Below are positions 49,261 through 60,227 of a DNA stretch of 64,000 nt, piece by piece. The notes beneath the pieces are model-generated. The model did not search any database, was not told the origin of the DNA, and worked only from the letters and a program-made list of their open reading frames with translations. Numbering within the stretch: position 1 is the first letter of the stretch; each line of letters begins with the position of its first letter. A program made the translations under genes and the position numbers. Origin of the DNA: Mytilus trossulus (Eukaryota; Mollusca; Bivalvia; Mytilida; Mytilidae); the NCBI RefSeq assembly GCF_036588685.1, contig NC_086377.1:72670283-72734282 (forward strand). The letters run 5' to 3'.

Positions 49261-50535
49261 GTGTAACATGCTCAACTCATCCGATTTATGTAATAGTTGT
49301 AAATCTCATGTGTTTTATATAAATCATTATAGATATTGCATATATAAAGTCAATTATTTACTTGCTTTTAACATTCTGGATGCCAGATCATGGCAGATGT
49401 ACATGCCTATTGCAAATCTCTGCTTAAAGCTTTTAACTTTAAATATTGGCATATACGAGTACAAATGGAGTGATTTCTTTCCAGCAAAGACCACATGATT
49501 AATCTAATTTAATTAGAAATATGAAACAAGGGCGGATTCATAGATTGTCGTGAAATATTCCAGATCAAGAAAAAAATATCAAAAAAAAGAAAATTTCAGA
49601 TCTTTTTTAAATCCCTTTAAAGGAATGATAAATTGATTCACTTTTTGTGGGAAGAAATCCTAGGTGTTCCAGAATTTTTTTATATTGATCCTCTTAGAAA
49701 TATATTTTTTTCGTGTTCATTAAAAGGTGCCTTTGTCAATATGCTCACACTTTAAACTTATTTAAAAGTAATATTGGTTTGGACGTTTTCTCTAAAACCA
49801 ATGACCATTAGGCTAGCTTCCAGTTTAACACGATGAATAGCTTAACATATTACAAAATTTAACCAAAACAAATAAACCATTTAGATTCAAAAGTATGTTG
49901 TTATCAATGATTTTTTACTGACAGGAATCATTATGGTATCTCATTCTCGACAGATTTCGGGGCTTCGTCCCTTTCGAACCCACTACCAGCAGGTGCTTTA
50001 ACATTGACCGGTTGGAACCCCTCATACCCCTCGCCAAGGTTCGGGCGTACACGTAAAATGACCCAGCTACGCCACTGGACTCTGGGTTTGATGAGTTCTT
50101 CGTTTTTAATGTTTTAACAACTGTTGGTATCTTCTATTTCATTTTATACATATATATAAAAGTGAAATTTTTTGAAAAAATATATTCTTGTATGGTTTTA
50201 TTTTAATGTCACAGTTGTATTTCTGGAACTTTGGATGGAACAGACAATATGTATATATTTATACTTTATTTTAAAGCAATATAATTGTTATCTACATTTC
50301 CTTATAGTCACCTAGTGTGCAACTAAAATATGTTTCTAATGCAATATACACATACAAAAAAAATCTCAGTCATTACAATAAATTGTTGCTAAAAAAGGTG
50401 AATATTGATGATAACTCTGATTTAAAATCCATTTAAACATTCTACATGGATATTCAAGAGAGGCTGTCCATTTTATTTTGTATATTACTATACCCTTTTC
50501 ATTAAATTGATATATTAAATTATTTTAATATTTCA
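49261..50535. other. Interior of the CATGCG element, no gene recognised
   Basis: AT-rich. The 79-codon plus frame at 49,259-49,498 has no recognisable domain. CCCACTACCAGCAGGTGCTT near 49,980 and the lines around it are GC-richer than their surroundings but not identified. Confidence 0.4.
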
Positions 50536-50652
50536 CAGGCGCGGATCCAGAGGTGGGTCTGGGGTTTGAACCCCCTTTTTTGGACGATCAATGCATTTGA
50601 ATGGAGACATGTAGTTGGAACCCCCCTTTTTGTCCTGGGTTATGAACCCCCC
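50536..50652 (+). mobile_element. GGCGGATCC MITE, 3'-truncated
   Basis: Starts CAGGCGCGGATCCAG and shares GGACGATCAATGCATTTGAA, ACATGTAGTTGGAACCCCCC and GTCCTGGGTTA with the reverse complement of 52,691-52,840. The far end is missing. It is nested inside the CATGCG element. Confidence 0.85.
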
Positions 50653-51241
50653 TATCTATGAAGGTTTTATAAATTGAGCATGTAAAACAATTAATTGCAT
50701 AAAAAAGAGTCCGGCTATCTGTCTATCAGAAAAGAACAGAAAAATGAACGAAAACAAATGCTTTCAAATTTTTGCTTTAGACATTAGTCATAGAAAAAGG
50801 TTCTTCGGCATTTTCATAAAATTCGATGAAGGTTCGACAAGTAGTTAATGTAATTGAGAAATAACAAAATGTAAGCCTAAACTGCGACCCCTTATTAATT
50901 TTGTCCTTAAAATGCGGGAAAATGAAAGCTATAATTGCATTATAATATTGGTCTGAATACTTTTTTTTATCATAAACAGTTTCTGTCCAACTTCCGTAAA
51001 ATTTCACGGAGAGTCATTCAAAAGACTTTATCCACATTGGGAGCCTAAATATTGACGCCGCTTTTTCTCGCTTTTGTGACATAAATCACAGGCTCGACAA
51101 AAATACAAATAGCATATCGAATCTGAGCAGATAATGAATTTGCGTTAAATAGAAGAACGAAGTACGTAGAATTCATAGTAGATTCAGACTTTTACAAAAG
51201 ATTCGAACAAATATATTAATTTTGAGTAAATTTAGTCCCTC

Positions 51242-51427
51242 TTATTCAAAATTACAATCCATTGAAAACAGAAGCACAGGCTGATGTGCTTTTGACCAGT
51301 TTTTCTTATCTATGTCGATTATTTGTTTTTTTTCTTCAATATTCAAGTGTACGCCCGGGCGTTCTGACGTAAACTTAGCTACGCGCATGCAGACAATAAA
51401 AACAATAAAAACGATAAAATAATTCAC
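51242..51427 (-). CDS. Possible signal-peptide exon inside the CATGCG element
   Basis: A 61-codon minus frame begins MNYFIVFIVFIVCMRVA, a good match to a signal peptide, followed by a polar stretch and LLFSMDCNFE before a stop. A GTAATT donor-like site lies in the codons for Cys-Asn, so it could be a first exon that splices after FSMD. No partner exon was identified. It lies just inside the right subterminal array. It may be a host fragment carried by the element or chance. Confidence 0.25.
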   Translation of the reverse strand: MNYFIVFIVFIVCMRVAKFTSERPGVHLNIEEKKQIIDIDKKNWSKAHQPVLLFSMDCNFE

Positions 51428-51429
51428 TT

Positions 51430-51677
51430 CATAGTTTTATCATGACTACGCACGATAATCATGTGTTTTGATTAACGCATGATTCTCATGCGTTAATTTA
51501 TTCCATGTAATACGCACGTAGCTCTATACGCATAATTTTCGTGTGGGAATCATACGACAATCATGCGTAAATTTACGCACAATTATCGGATGTAGCTCGA
51601 TTTGGGCGTTTTCCGTGCGAAAAATTCGCATGATTTACGCATGATTTAACGATTATCATGTGTGGCACATTTACTAG
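51430..51677 (-). repeat. Right subterminal CATGCG array
   Basis: Motifs such as AACGCATGATTCTCATGCGT, TCATGCGTAAATTTACGCAC and GCATGATTTACGCATGATTT run up to the terminal GTGGCAC at 51,662-51,668. They match the left array in motif but not in unit order. Confidence 0.8.
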
Positions 51678-51840
51678 TATAGGTCAAGATACGACCTTCA
51701 ACACAGAGCCTTGGCTCTCACCGAACAGCAAGCTATCCCCAAAAATTACTAGGCTAAAAGCGTAAAACCATTCAAACGGGAAAAACAACGATATAATCAT
51801 AATAAAAACGAGAAACGAGAAAAACGAGAAACATGCATTC
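51678..51840 (+). repeat. Host dispersed repeat, body
   Basis: Continues the repeat interrupted at 48,903: TATAGGTCAAGATACGACCT, TTCAACACAGAGCCTTGGCT, the AAAACCATTCAAACGGGAAA block, then the ACGAGAAACGAG tail. An inverted second copy follows at 51,897-52,070, so 51.68-52.07 kb forms a large palindrome. Confidence 0.8.
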
Positions 51841-51896
51841 TTTTAATATATACAGAAATGTGATATTCAGCAATTGGCGTTAGTTGATGTGGTGCA

Positions 51897-52070
51897 TACC
51901 GGTGCCTCGTTTCTCGTTTTTAAATAGATTAGACCGTTGGGTTTTCCGTTTGAATGGTTTAACACTAGTAATTTTTAGATTACTGTTTGGTGTGAGCCAA
52001 GGCTCCGTATTGAAGACCGTACTTCTACCTATAATGGTTAAATTACTTTTTCACGTATACCACATCTTCT
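51897..52070 (-). repeat. Host dispersed repeat, inverted second copy
   Basis: Reverse-oriented relative of 51,678-51,840: CTCGTTTCTCGTTTTTAAAT, CCGTTTGAATGGTTTAACAC, GTGAGCCAAGGCTCCGTATT, then ACCTATAATGGTTAA and finally TATACCACATCTTC, the complement of the satellite-unit head GATGTGGTAT. About 60 bp of the head region is deleted. The 71-codon plus frame at 51,884-52,099 lies in it and is not a gene. Confidence 0.8.
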
Positions 52071-52690
52071 TACATCTATTTAAAAATAATGTTGCTTAAT
52101 AATTTATTCCGAAATTGTCCATGTTGAATTTTTTAAAACTATGCATTTAGCTTTGTACTACAGGTAATATATATTACTATCAAAAGCATGTATCCTAGTA
52201 TACACTTTGTTGTCTTGTGTTTTGTTTTACATTTAACAATTCACACTTTTTTTCAGGGTTGAAGTTTCTTTTGAGTGATAAAAGTCCAGAATGCCGAAGG
52301 TTCGGTTACAAGGTCTCAATATCATGCACTCAATAAAATTGTTTTTTTCTATTCTTTTAAATAAACATGTAGAGTTAAGCCTATGCTAGGGATTGTCTTA
52401 AACTTGCAGTGAGGTGACATTTTTTTCTCCGTACGCGTATTGAAGGCTTTTTTGTGTGTTGGCTTGTTGTGTATTATTATTTTGTGTCATGGATATATGT
52501 TCTTATTACAATATAATAGTTGTCTTATAAAAAGGAAAAAATCGATGCGAAAATTATTTTCGAGCAGGAATTTCAGATGTTGAGAAATGTACACTGAATG
52601 TTGATAAAACAAAACAAAGATGTTTGTTACCGTGTCAGTTCAAAATCGATCATGCCCGCTTGGTTAGTGTATGTGTATCCTGTTTTATCC
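52071..52690. other. Gene-free stretch
   Basis: AT-rich DNA with no exon, RNA gene or complete element that I can support. Confidence 0.45.
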
Positions 52691-52840
52691 TAGGGGCGGA
52701 TCCAGCTATTTTTGAAAGAGGGTTCCTAACCCAGGACAAAGGGGGGTTCCAACTACATGTCCCCATTCAAATGCATTGATCGTCCAAAAAGAGGCTGGTT
52801 CCAACCCCGGACCCCCCCCCCCCTTTGGATCCGCCACTGC
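52691..52840 (-). mobile_element. GGCGGATCC MITE, complete
   Basis: A 150-bp element with inverted ends TAGGGGCGGATCCA and TGGATCCGCCACTG. It has a 14-base C run near 52,820 and no gene. CAG..GGCG ends resemble hAT-type MITEs, but I could not find a clean 8-bp target duplication. It directly abuts the first unit of the 108-bp satellite. Confidence 0.8.
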
Positions 52841-55800
52841 TTCCTATTATACTACTTACACCTTTTGACAAGCAACCAAGACTGTATATATCTACACCAT
52901 ACTCGTCAGGATATCTCGACAGGGAACATGACGATACAGTAGAGGATATTACTATTATACTACTTACACTTTTTGACAAGCAACCAAGACTGTATATATC
53001 TACACCATACTCGTCAGGATATCTCGACAGGGAACATGACTATACAGTAGAGGATATTACTATTATACTACTTACACTCTATGACAAGCAACCAAGACTG
53101 TATATATCTACACCATACTCGTCAGGATATCTCGACAGGGAACATGACGATACAGTAGAGGATATTACTATTATACTACTTACACTCTATGACAAGCAAC
53201 CAAGACTGTATATATCTACACCATACTCGTCAGGATATCTCGACAGGGAACATGACTATACAGTAGAGGATATTACTATTATACTACTTACACTCTATGA
53301 CAAGCAACCAAGACTGTATATATCTACACCATACTCGTCAGGATATCTCGACAGGGAACATGACTATACAGTAGAGGATATTACTATTATACTACTTACA
53401 CTCTATGACAAGCAACCAAGACTGTATATATCTACACCATACTCGTCAGGATATCTCGACAGGGAACATGACTATACAGTAGAGGATATTACTATTATAC
53501 TACTTACACTCTATATATGACAAGCAACCAAGACTGTATATATCTACACCATACTCGTCAGGATATCTCGACAAGGAACATGACTATACAGTAGAGGATA
53601 TTACTATTATACTACTTACACTCTATATATGACAAGCAACCAAGACTGTATATATCTACACCATACTCGTCAGGATATCTCGACAGGGAACATGACGATA
53701 CAGTAGAGGATATTACTATTATACTACTTACACCTTTTGACAAGCAACCAATACTGTATATATCTACACCATACTCGTCGGGATATCTCGACAGGGAACA
53801 TGACTATACAGTAGAGGATATTACTATTATACTACTTACACCTTTTGACAAGCAACCAAGACTGTATATATCTACACCATACTCGTCAGGATATCTCGAC
53901 AGGGAACATGACTATACAGTAGAGGATATTACTATTATACTACTTACACTTTTTGACAAGCAACCAAGACTGTATATATCTACACCATACTCGTCAGGAT
54001 ATCTCGACAGGGAACATGACTATACAGTAGAGGATATTACTATTATACTACTTACACTTTTTGACAAGCAACCAAGACTGTATATATCTACACCATACTC
54101 GTCAGGATATCTCGACAGGGAACATGACTATACAGTAGAGGATATTACTATTATACTACTTACACTTTTTGACAAGCAACCAAGACTGTATATATCTACA
54201 CCATACTCGTCAGGATATCTCGACAGGGAACATGACTATACAGTAGAGGATATTACTATTATACTACTTACACTCTATGACAAGCAACCAAGACTGTATA
54301 TATCTACACCATACTCGTCAGGATATCTCGACAGGGAACATGACTATACAGTAGAGGATATTACTATTATACTACTTACACCTTTTGACAAGCAACCAAG
54401 ACTGTATATATCTACACCATACTCGTCAGGATATCTCGACAGGGAACATGACTATACAGTAGAGGATATTACTATTATACTACTTACACTCTATGACAAG
54501 CAACCAAGACTGTATATATCGACACCATACTCGTCAGGATATCTCGACAGGGAACATGACGATACAGTAGAGGATATTACTATTATACTACTTACACTCT
54601 ATGACAAGCAACCAAGACTGTATATATCTACACCATACTCGTCAGGATATCTCGACAGGGAACATGACTATACAGTAGAGGATATTACTATTATACTACT
54701 TACACTCTATGACAAGCAACCAAGACTGTATATATCTACACCATACTCGTCAGGATATCTCGACAGGGAACATGACTATACAGTAGAGGATATTACTATT
54801 ATACTACTTACACTTTTTGACAAGCAACCAAGACTGTATATATCTACACCATACTCGTCAGGATATCTCGACAGGGAACATGACTATACAGTAGAGGATA
54901 TTACTATTATACTACTTACACTCTATGACAAGCAACCAAGACTGTATATATCTACACCATACTCGTCAGGATATCTCGACAGGGAACATGACTATACAGT
55001 AGAGGATATTACTATTATACTACTTACACTTTTTGACAAGCAACCAAGACTGTATATATCTACACCATACTCGTCAGGATATCTCGACAAGGAACATGAC
55101 TATACAGTAGAGGATATTACTTTTATACTACTTACACTCTATGACAAGCAACCAAGACTGTATATATCTACACCATACTCGTCAGGATATCTCGACAAGG
55201 AACATGACGATACAGTAGAGGATATTACTATTATACTACTTACACCTTTTGACAAGCAACCAAGACTGTATATATCTACACCATACTCGTCAGGATATCT
55301 CGACAGGGAACATGACTATACAGTAGAGGATATTACTATTATACTTCTTACACTCTATGACAAGCAACCAAGACTGTATATATCTACACCATACTCGTCA
55401 GGATATCTCGACAGGGAACATGACGATACAGTAGAGGATATTACTATTATACTACTTACACTCTATGACAAGCAACCAAGACTGTATATATCTACACCAT
55501 ACTCGTCAGGATATCTCGACAGGGAACATGACTATACAGTAGAGGATATTACTATTATACTACTTACACCTTTTGACAAGCAACCAAGACTGTATATATC
55601 TACACCATACTCGTCAGGATATCTCGACAGGGAACATGACGATACAGTAGAGGATATTACTATTATACTACTTACACCTTTTGACAAGCAACCAAGACTG
55701 TATATATCTACACCATACTCGTCAGGATATCTCGACAAGGAACATGACTATACAGTAGAGGATATTACTATTATACTACTTACACCTTTTGACAAGCAAC

Positions 55801-57476
55801 CAAGACTGTATATATCTACACCATACTCGTCAGGATATCTCGACAAGGAACATGACTATACAGTAGAGGATTTTACTATTATACTACTTACACCTTTTGA
55901 CACGCAACCAAGACTGTATATATCTACACCATACTCGTCAGGATATCTCGACAGGGAACATGACTATACAGTAGAGGATATTACTATTATACTACTTACA
56001 CCTTTTGACAAGCAACCAAGACTGTATATATCTACACCATACTCGTCAGGATATCTCTACAAGGAACATGACTATACAGTAGAGGATATTACTATTATAC
56101 TACTTACACTCTATGACAAGCAACCAAGACTGTATATATCTACACCATACTCGTCAGGATATCTCGACAGGGAACATGACGATACAGTAGAGGATATTAC
56201 TATTATACTACTTACACCTTTTGACAAGCAACCAAGACTGTATATATCTACACCATACTCGTCAGGATATCTCGACAAGGAACATGACTATACAGTAGAG
56301 GATATTACTATTATACTACTTACACCTTTTGACAAGCAACCAAGACTGTATATATCTACACCATACTCGTCGGGATATCTCGACAGGGAACATGACTATA
56401 CAGTAGAGGATATTACTATTATACTACTTACACCTTTTGACAAGCAACCAAGACTGTATATATCTACACCATACTCGTCAGGATATCTCGACAGGGAACA
56501 TGACTATACAGTAGAGGATATTACTATTATACTACTTACACTCTATGACAAGCAACCAAGACTGTATATATCTACACCATACTCGTCAGGATATCTCGAC
56601 AGGGAACATGACGATACAGTAGAGGATATTACTATTATACTACTTACACCTTTTGACAAGCAACCAAGACTGTATATATCTACACCATACTCGTCAGGAT
56701 ATCTCGACAGGGAACATGACTATACAGTAGAGGATATTACTATTATACTACTTACACTCTATGACAAGCAACCAAGACTGTATATATCTACACCATACTC
56801 GTCAGGATATCTCGACAGGGAACATGACGATACAGTAGAGGATATTACTATTATACTACTTACACTCTATGACAAGCAACCAAGACTGTATATATCTACA
56901 CCATACTCGTCAGGATATCTCGACAGGGAACATGACTATACAGTAGAGGATATTACTATTATACTACTTACACTCTATGACAAGCAACCAAGACTGTATA
57001 TATCTACACCATACTCGTCAGGATATCTCGACAGGGAACATGACTATACAGTAGAGGATATTACTATTATACTACTTACACCTTTTGACAAGCAACCAAG
57101 ACTGTATATATCTACACCATACTCGTCAGGATATCTCGACAAGGAACATGACTATACAGTAGAGGATATTACTATTATACTACTTACACCTTTTGACAAG
57201 CAACCAAGACTGTATATATCTACACCATACTCGTCAGGATATCTCGACAAGGAACATGACTATACAGTAGAGGATATTACTATTATACTACTTACACTCT
57301 ATGACAAGCAACCAAGACTGTATATATCTACACCATACTCGTCAGGATATCTCGACAGGGAACATGACTGATACAGTAGAGGATATTACTATTATACTAC
57401 TTACACTCTATGACAAGCAACCAAGACTGTATATATCTACACCATACTCGTCAGGATATCTCGACAGTGAACATGA
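52841..57476 (+). repeat. 108-bp satellite array, about 43 copies
   Basis: Head-to-tail units of 108 bp (atatctcgac at 52,911, 53,019 and 53,127, and so on), consensus including GACAAGCAACCAAGACTGTA, CACCATACTCGTCAGGATAT and GAACATGACTATACAGTAGA. Variants are few and recurrent: CTCTATGAC, CTTTTTGAC or CCTTTTGAC; GACTAT or GACGAT; GACAGGG or GACAAGG. Two units carry a 4-bp ATAT insertion (about 53,513 and 53,625) and one a single-base insertion (57,369). One plus frame is open in every unit (36 codons, reading KQPRLYISTPYSSGYLDREH). It gives a 231-codon frame at 52,825-53,520 that starts in the MITE, and an ATG-less frame of about 3.7 kb after 53,629. There is no start or splice context, so I call satellite, not gene. 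Confidence 0.95.
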
Positions 57477-57626
57477 CTAAAAAAGTATGGGAACGTTAAT
57501 ATAATATATAATACTATTTAAGGAATGACTGTTATATTTTTTTCTGCCTATGAATGATCAATAACATCAAAAATGTGGTGCACACTGAATAACCCGCGTA
57601 ACATGACTAAAATGTATGGGAACGTT
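57470..57626 (+). repeat. Short direct duplication at the satellite's right edge
   Basis: ACATGACTAAAA..GTATGGGAACGTT occurs at 57,469-57,497 and again at 57,600-57,626, each followed by related AT-rich sequence. ACATGAC is also the satellite's own phrase, so the second copy may be a remnant of an array edge. Confidence 0.65.
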
Positions 57627-57725
57627 GAACATTATAGATAGATCTAATATTATTAAGTGAGGGTATGATGGAGGTTTACAGAATCGAGAATAATGGGCAA
57701 AACATGAAGAACAGAGAAAGATGGA

Positions 57726-57753
57726 CCCCCCCCCCCCCCCAAAAAAAAAAAAA
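57726..57753 (+). repeat. Poly-C/poly-A tract
   Basis: About fifteen C followed by about thirteen A, then AAG repeats. Long chance frames on the minus strand (57,567-57,881, 57,653-57,865) are products of it and of the A-rich flanks. Confidence 0.85.
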
Positions 57754-57889
57754 GAAGAAGAAGAGAATAATGAGGTGCCCAAATATAAAGAATAGAGAAT
57801 AATGTGCAAAATGTAAATAAAACAGAGAAAATCGGACAAAAAAAAAGAATAGTGATTATGGGCAAAAAAATAAAGAATCAATACAGAAT

Positions 57890-58085
57890 ATGGACGTCAT
57901 ACTAAACCATTATCACTGAACTAGTACTAGTATACATATTTCTAGGGGCCAGCTGAAGGACACCTACGGGTGCGGGAATTCTCGCTACATTGAAGGCCCA
58001 TTGGTGGCCTTCGGCTGTTGTCTGCTCTATGGTCGGGTTGTTGTAGCTTTGACACATTCCCCATTTCCATTCTCAATTTTATATA
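57890..58085 (-). repeat. Dispersed repeat (GGAAATGGGGAATGTGTCAA family), copy 1
   Basis: Reverse-oriented: TATCACTGAACTAGTACTAG, GGGGCCAGCTGAAGGACACC, the GGTGGCCTTCGGCTGTTGTC block and ACATTCCCCATTTCCATTCT. The same order, inverted, is seen at 61,100-61,290, and a shorter copy lies at 59,685-59,825. Confidence 0.85.
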
Positions 58086-58645
58086 AAAGAATAGAGAAAA
58101 ATGGGATAAAAATAAAGTAATACTACATAAATAAAGGACCCCATCCAAACCCTCATAAGTGCAGTGTTTTCAATAGCCATGTGTCTGTAGCTGTATTAGG
58201 AAATCCCTCCTTCAAAGGAGCACTTCACAATGAATATATATGTCTATACACACTTAGTTTGAAAATATAAAAAATAAAAATATAAATGTACGCCCCGTGG
58301 GGTGTACGTTGGCTACAGTCTTTGACTCTTGCTCTTGCTAGACGGTAAGGTCTTTAAGAGTTCGTTTCTCTTGGCATGTAAAGCATAGCATAATTTTCTG
58401 GATATGTATTCTACCATAAAACAATTGTCAGTGCATTTGCATCTGCAACCACAAGCACATAATAATATGTGTCTTTTATAACTGGCGAAAGAGGGCCATA
58501 TGTAGAAAAATAATTAATGTCTCGTTCAGTATTTGCACAATGTTTAGAAAAATGCAACATTCATTTTGGGCTGTCAAACGGACCAGTTTTGTACTGTTTA
58601 TTTAGCTATAGATATATTCTACAAGGCAAAAAAGTTTTGGTGTTT
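58086..58645. other. Gene-free stretch
   Basis: Contains a GC-rich hairpin, TGTACGCCCC followed by GGGGTGTACG, near 58,287-58,310. Otherwise AT-rich with no exon recognised. Confidence 0.4.
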
Positions 58646-59093
58646 GGTCCGAGTACACAGTTATTTCGTAGTGCATTTCTTTTAGACAATAAATGAAAAT
58701 TAAAAAGATCCCACCTGCGCTTTCTCAATAATATTTTTACAGTGTGTTGTACTACTTTTGGGACAAATTATATCAAAATTATAGAAAACTTCATCAGCTC
58801 TAACTCAAAATATGGACAATTTTGTGTTAAGGGGGTCTTGAAATCTTTTGACAGCTTCCGAAGTGCTAATTTCTGACCTTTTTCAGCTGGACCTAATCAC
58901 TACTTTACATTAATATTTATGACCCAAATTTTTTTACAGTGTCATTTCACGCCCCAACTTGCTATATGAGGCATAAAACATGGAGAAATAAATTTGGAAG
59001 GGGTATAACAAAATTGGCAAGTACAAAAAAAAATGTAACACACTGTCCACACTAAGGACTATATTCAAAGGACGATAACTGTGTACTCGGACC
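58646..59093 (-). mobile_element. Non-autonomous TIR element, copy B
   Basis: A 448-bp element with ends GGTCCGAGTACACAGTTAT and ATAACTGTGTACTCGGACC, perfect inverted repeats over at least 19 bp. Both sides carry GTTT (58,642-58,645 and 59,094-59,097), a 4-bp target duplication. It is similar end to end to copy A (15,264-15,700) in the opposite orientation; TATGGACAATTTTGTGTTAA and GTGTGTTGTACTACTTTTGG mark shared interior blocks. No gene inside. Confidence 0.92.
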
Positions 59094-59097
59094 GTTT

Positions 59098-59684
59098 GAT
59101 TTGTTTTAGATCAGAGATAATTCAATTGTAAAATAATTTCAGAACACTTTTATTCTTCCAGTGCATTTGCTATAATGCCTGTTTAAAACTAAAACCAGTG
59201 GAAAAATATGGCTGTTGTGTTTGGTTGTTTGAAACTATTCTAAAAAAAATATTTGAAGACATTGTTTTGTTGTTCGATCTGTCCCTCGTTATCTTGACCA
59301 GATAGTGTTTTTTAATGTGTGTTCATTGTAACGTTATTCCATACCTCGTCTTGACCACAACTTGTTCTGAAGTAACATTTAGAAACACTGTTCAAATTTT
59401 TACAGTTATAGCAGCGTAGGCCTACAAAATCAAAACAGATTTATATCCTCATTAACATGTTTATTTTTGGAATAATTTTGAAACTTTTAAACAACATATC
59501 GAGTTAAAAAGTTAAAATAGGTAGGTCATATTTGGTAAAGGAAGACAGGAGTGTGGTAATGGCGATTAAAAGGATCAAAAATGTTATTTTTTTGTGTCTT
59601 AAACATTAACACTAACTGATAATTACACTTGATATTTGTTTCTTTGCATAATTGAAAAGTAAACACAATTTCACATTACTTTTA
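59098..59684. other. Gene-free stretch
   Basis: AT-rich, no recognisable exon. If the minus-strand signal-peptide exons at 59,970-60,227 belong to a live gene, its next exon should be sought here or below. Confidence 0.4.
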
Positions 59685-59825
59685 TTTAGGGACAAGCTGA
59701 GGACCGCCTCCGGGTTCGTGATTTTCTCGCTGCTTTGAAGACTTATCGGTGACCTTCGGCTGTTGTATGCTCTTCGGTGGGGTTGTTGTCTCTTTAACAT
59801 ATTCCCCATTTCCATTCTCAATTTA
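59685..59825 (-). repeat. Dispersed repeat (GGAAATGGGGAATGTGTCAA family), copy 2
   Basis: GGGACAAGCTGAGGACCGCC, GGTGACCTTCGGCTGTTGTA and ATATTCCCCATTTCCATTCT match copies at 57,890 and 61,100 in order. The short minus frame at 59,612-59,821 is inside it. Confidence 0.85.
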
Positions 59826-59969
59826 CATTGACTGTTAGCATATCACTAAAATGATATTGTGCATAGGACAGTATTTCCTAGAATGAGGAAATCATATTAT
59901 TTAATAGATTTATGTTAATTCTACCTATATACCTCGGTAAGATAATTATTGTCAATATCTACAAAACTT

Positions 59970-60227
59970 ACCACTCCCTAAAGAGAAGCAGCATACGAGT
60001 TGAATTAATATCCCAATAAGGAACATTGTATTACCACTCACTAAAGAGAAGCAGCATACGAGTTGAATTAATATCCCAATAAGGAACATTGTATTACCAC
60101 TCACTAAAGAGAAGCAGTATACGAGTTGAATTAATATCCCAATAAGGAACATTGTATTACCACTCACTAAAGAGAAGCAGTATACGAGTTGAATTAATAT
60201 CCCAATAAGGAACATTGTATTTGACAC
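59970..60227 (-). CDS. Signal-peptide-like first exon repeated four times (63-bp period)
   Basis: On the minus strand a 63-base (21-codon) unit is repeated four times in frame, each copy encoding MFLIGILIQLV(Y/C)CFSLVSG. This has the form of a secretory signal peptide: Met, long hydrophobic core, small residues. The last copy, nearest the gene's interior, ends in a canonical donor (GGGAGTG/GTAAGT, GT at 59,971-59,970). The other copies have GTGAGT eight bases earlier in the unit and GTAATA at the site that is GTAAGT in the last copy. Any ATG could start translation. The downstream exon was not found, so it is a first-exon candidate with unknown product, or a minisatellite grown from one. Confidence 0.4.

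Larger units (their letters stand above)
48904..51677. mobile_element. 2.77-kb DNA transposon with CATGCG-rich subterminal arrays, non-autonomous
   Basis: It splits the dispersed repeat between AACCAG-TATA and TATA-GGTCAAG, so the duplicated target is TATA (or TA). Its ends are imperfect inverted repeats sharing GTGCCAC.CATGAT (left GTGCCAC 48,915-48,921, right GTGGCAC 51,662-51,668). The first 360 bp and the last 250 bp are packed with CATGCG/CGCATG and GCATGATTTACGCATG-like motifs, the type of array that transposases bind. The middle (49,261-51,430) has no transposase-like frame. The superfamily is unknown; a TA target would fit Tc1/mariner-like elements. Confidence 0.8.

Noticed and set aside
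52825-53520. 231-codon protein with 36-residue repeats as a gene
   Set aside because: Its start codon lies in a MITE and the rest is the 108-bp satellite. No promoter or splice context is seen. I keep the open frame as a finding, not a gene.
57567-57881. 104-codon minus-strand frame rich in Phe/Ser/Gly
   Set aside because: Generated by the C/A homopolymers and AAG runs near 57,730; low complexity.
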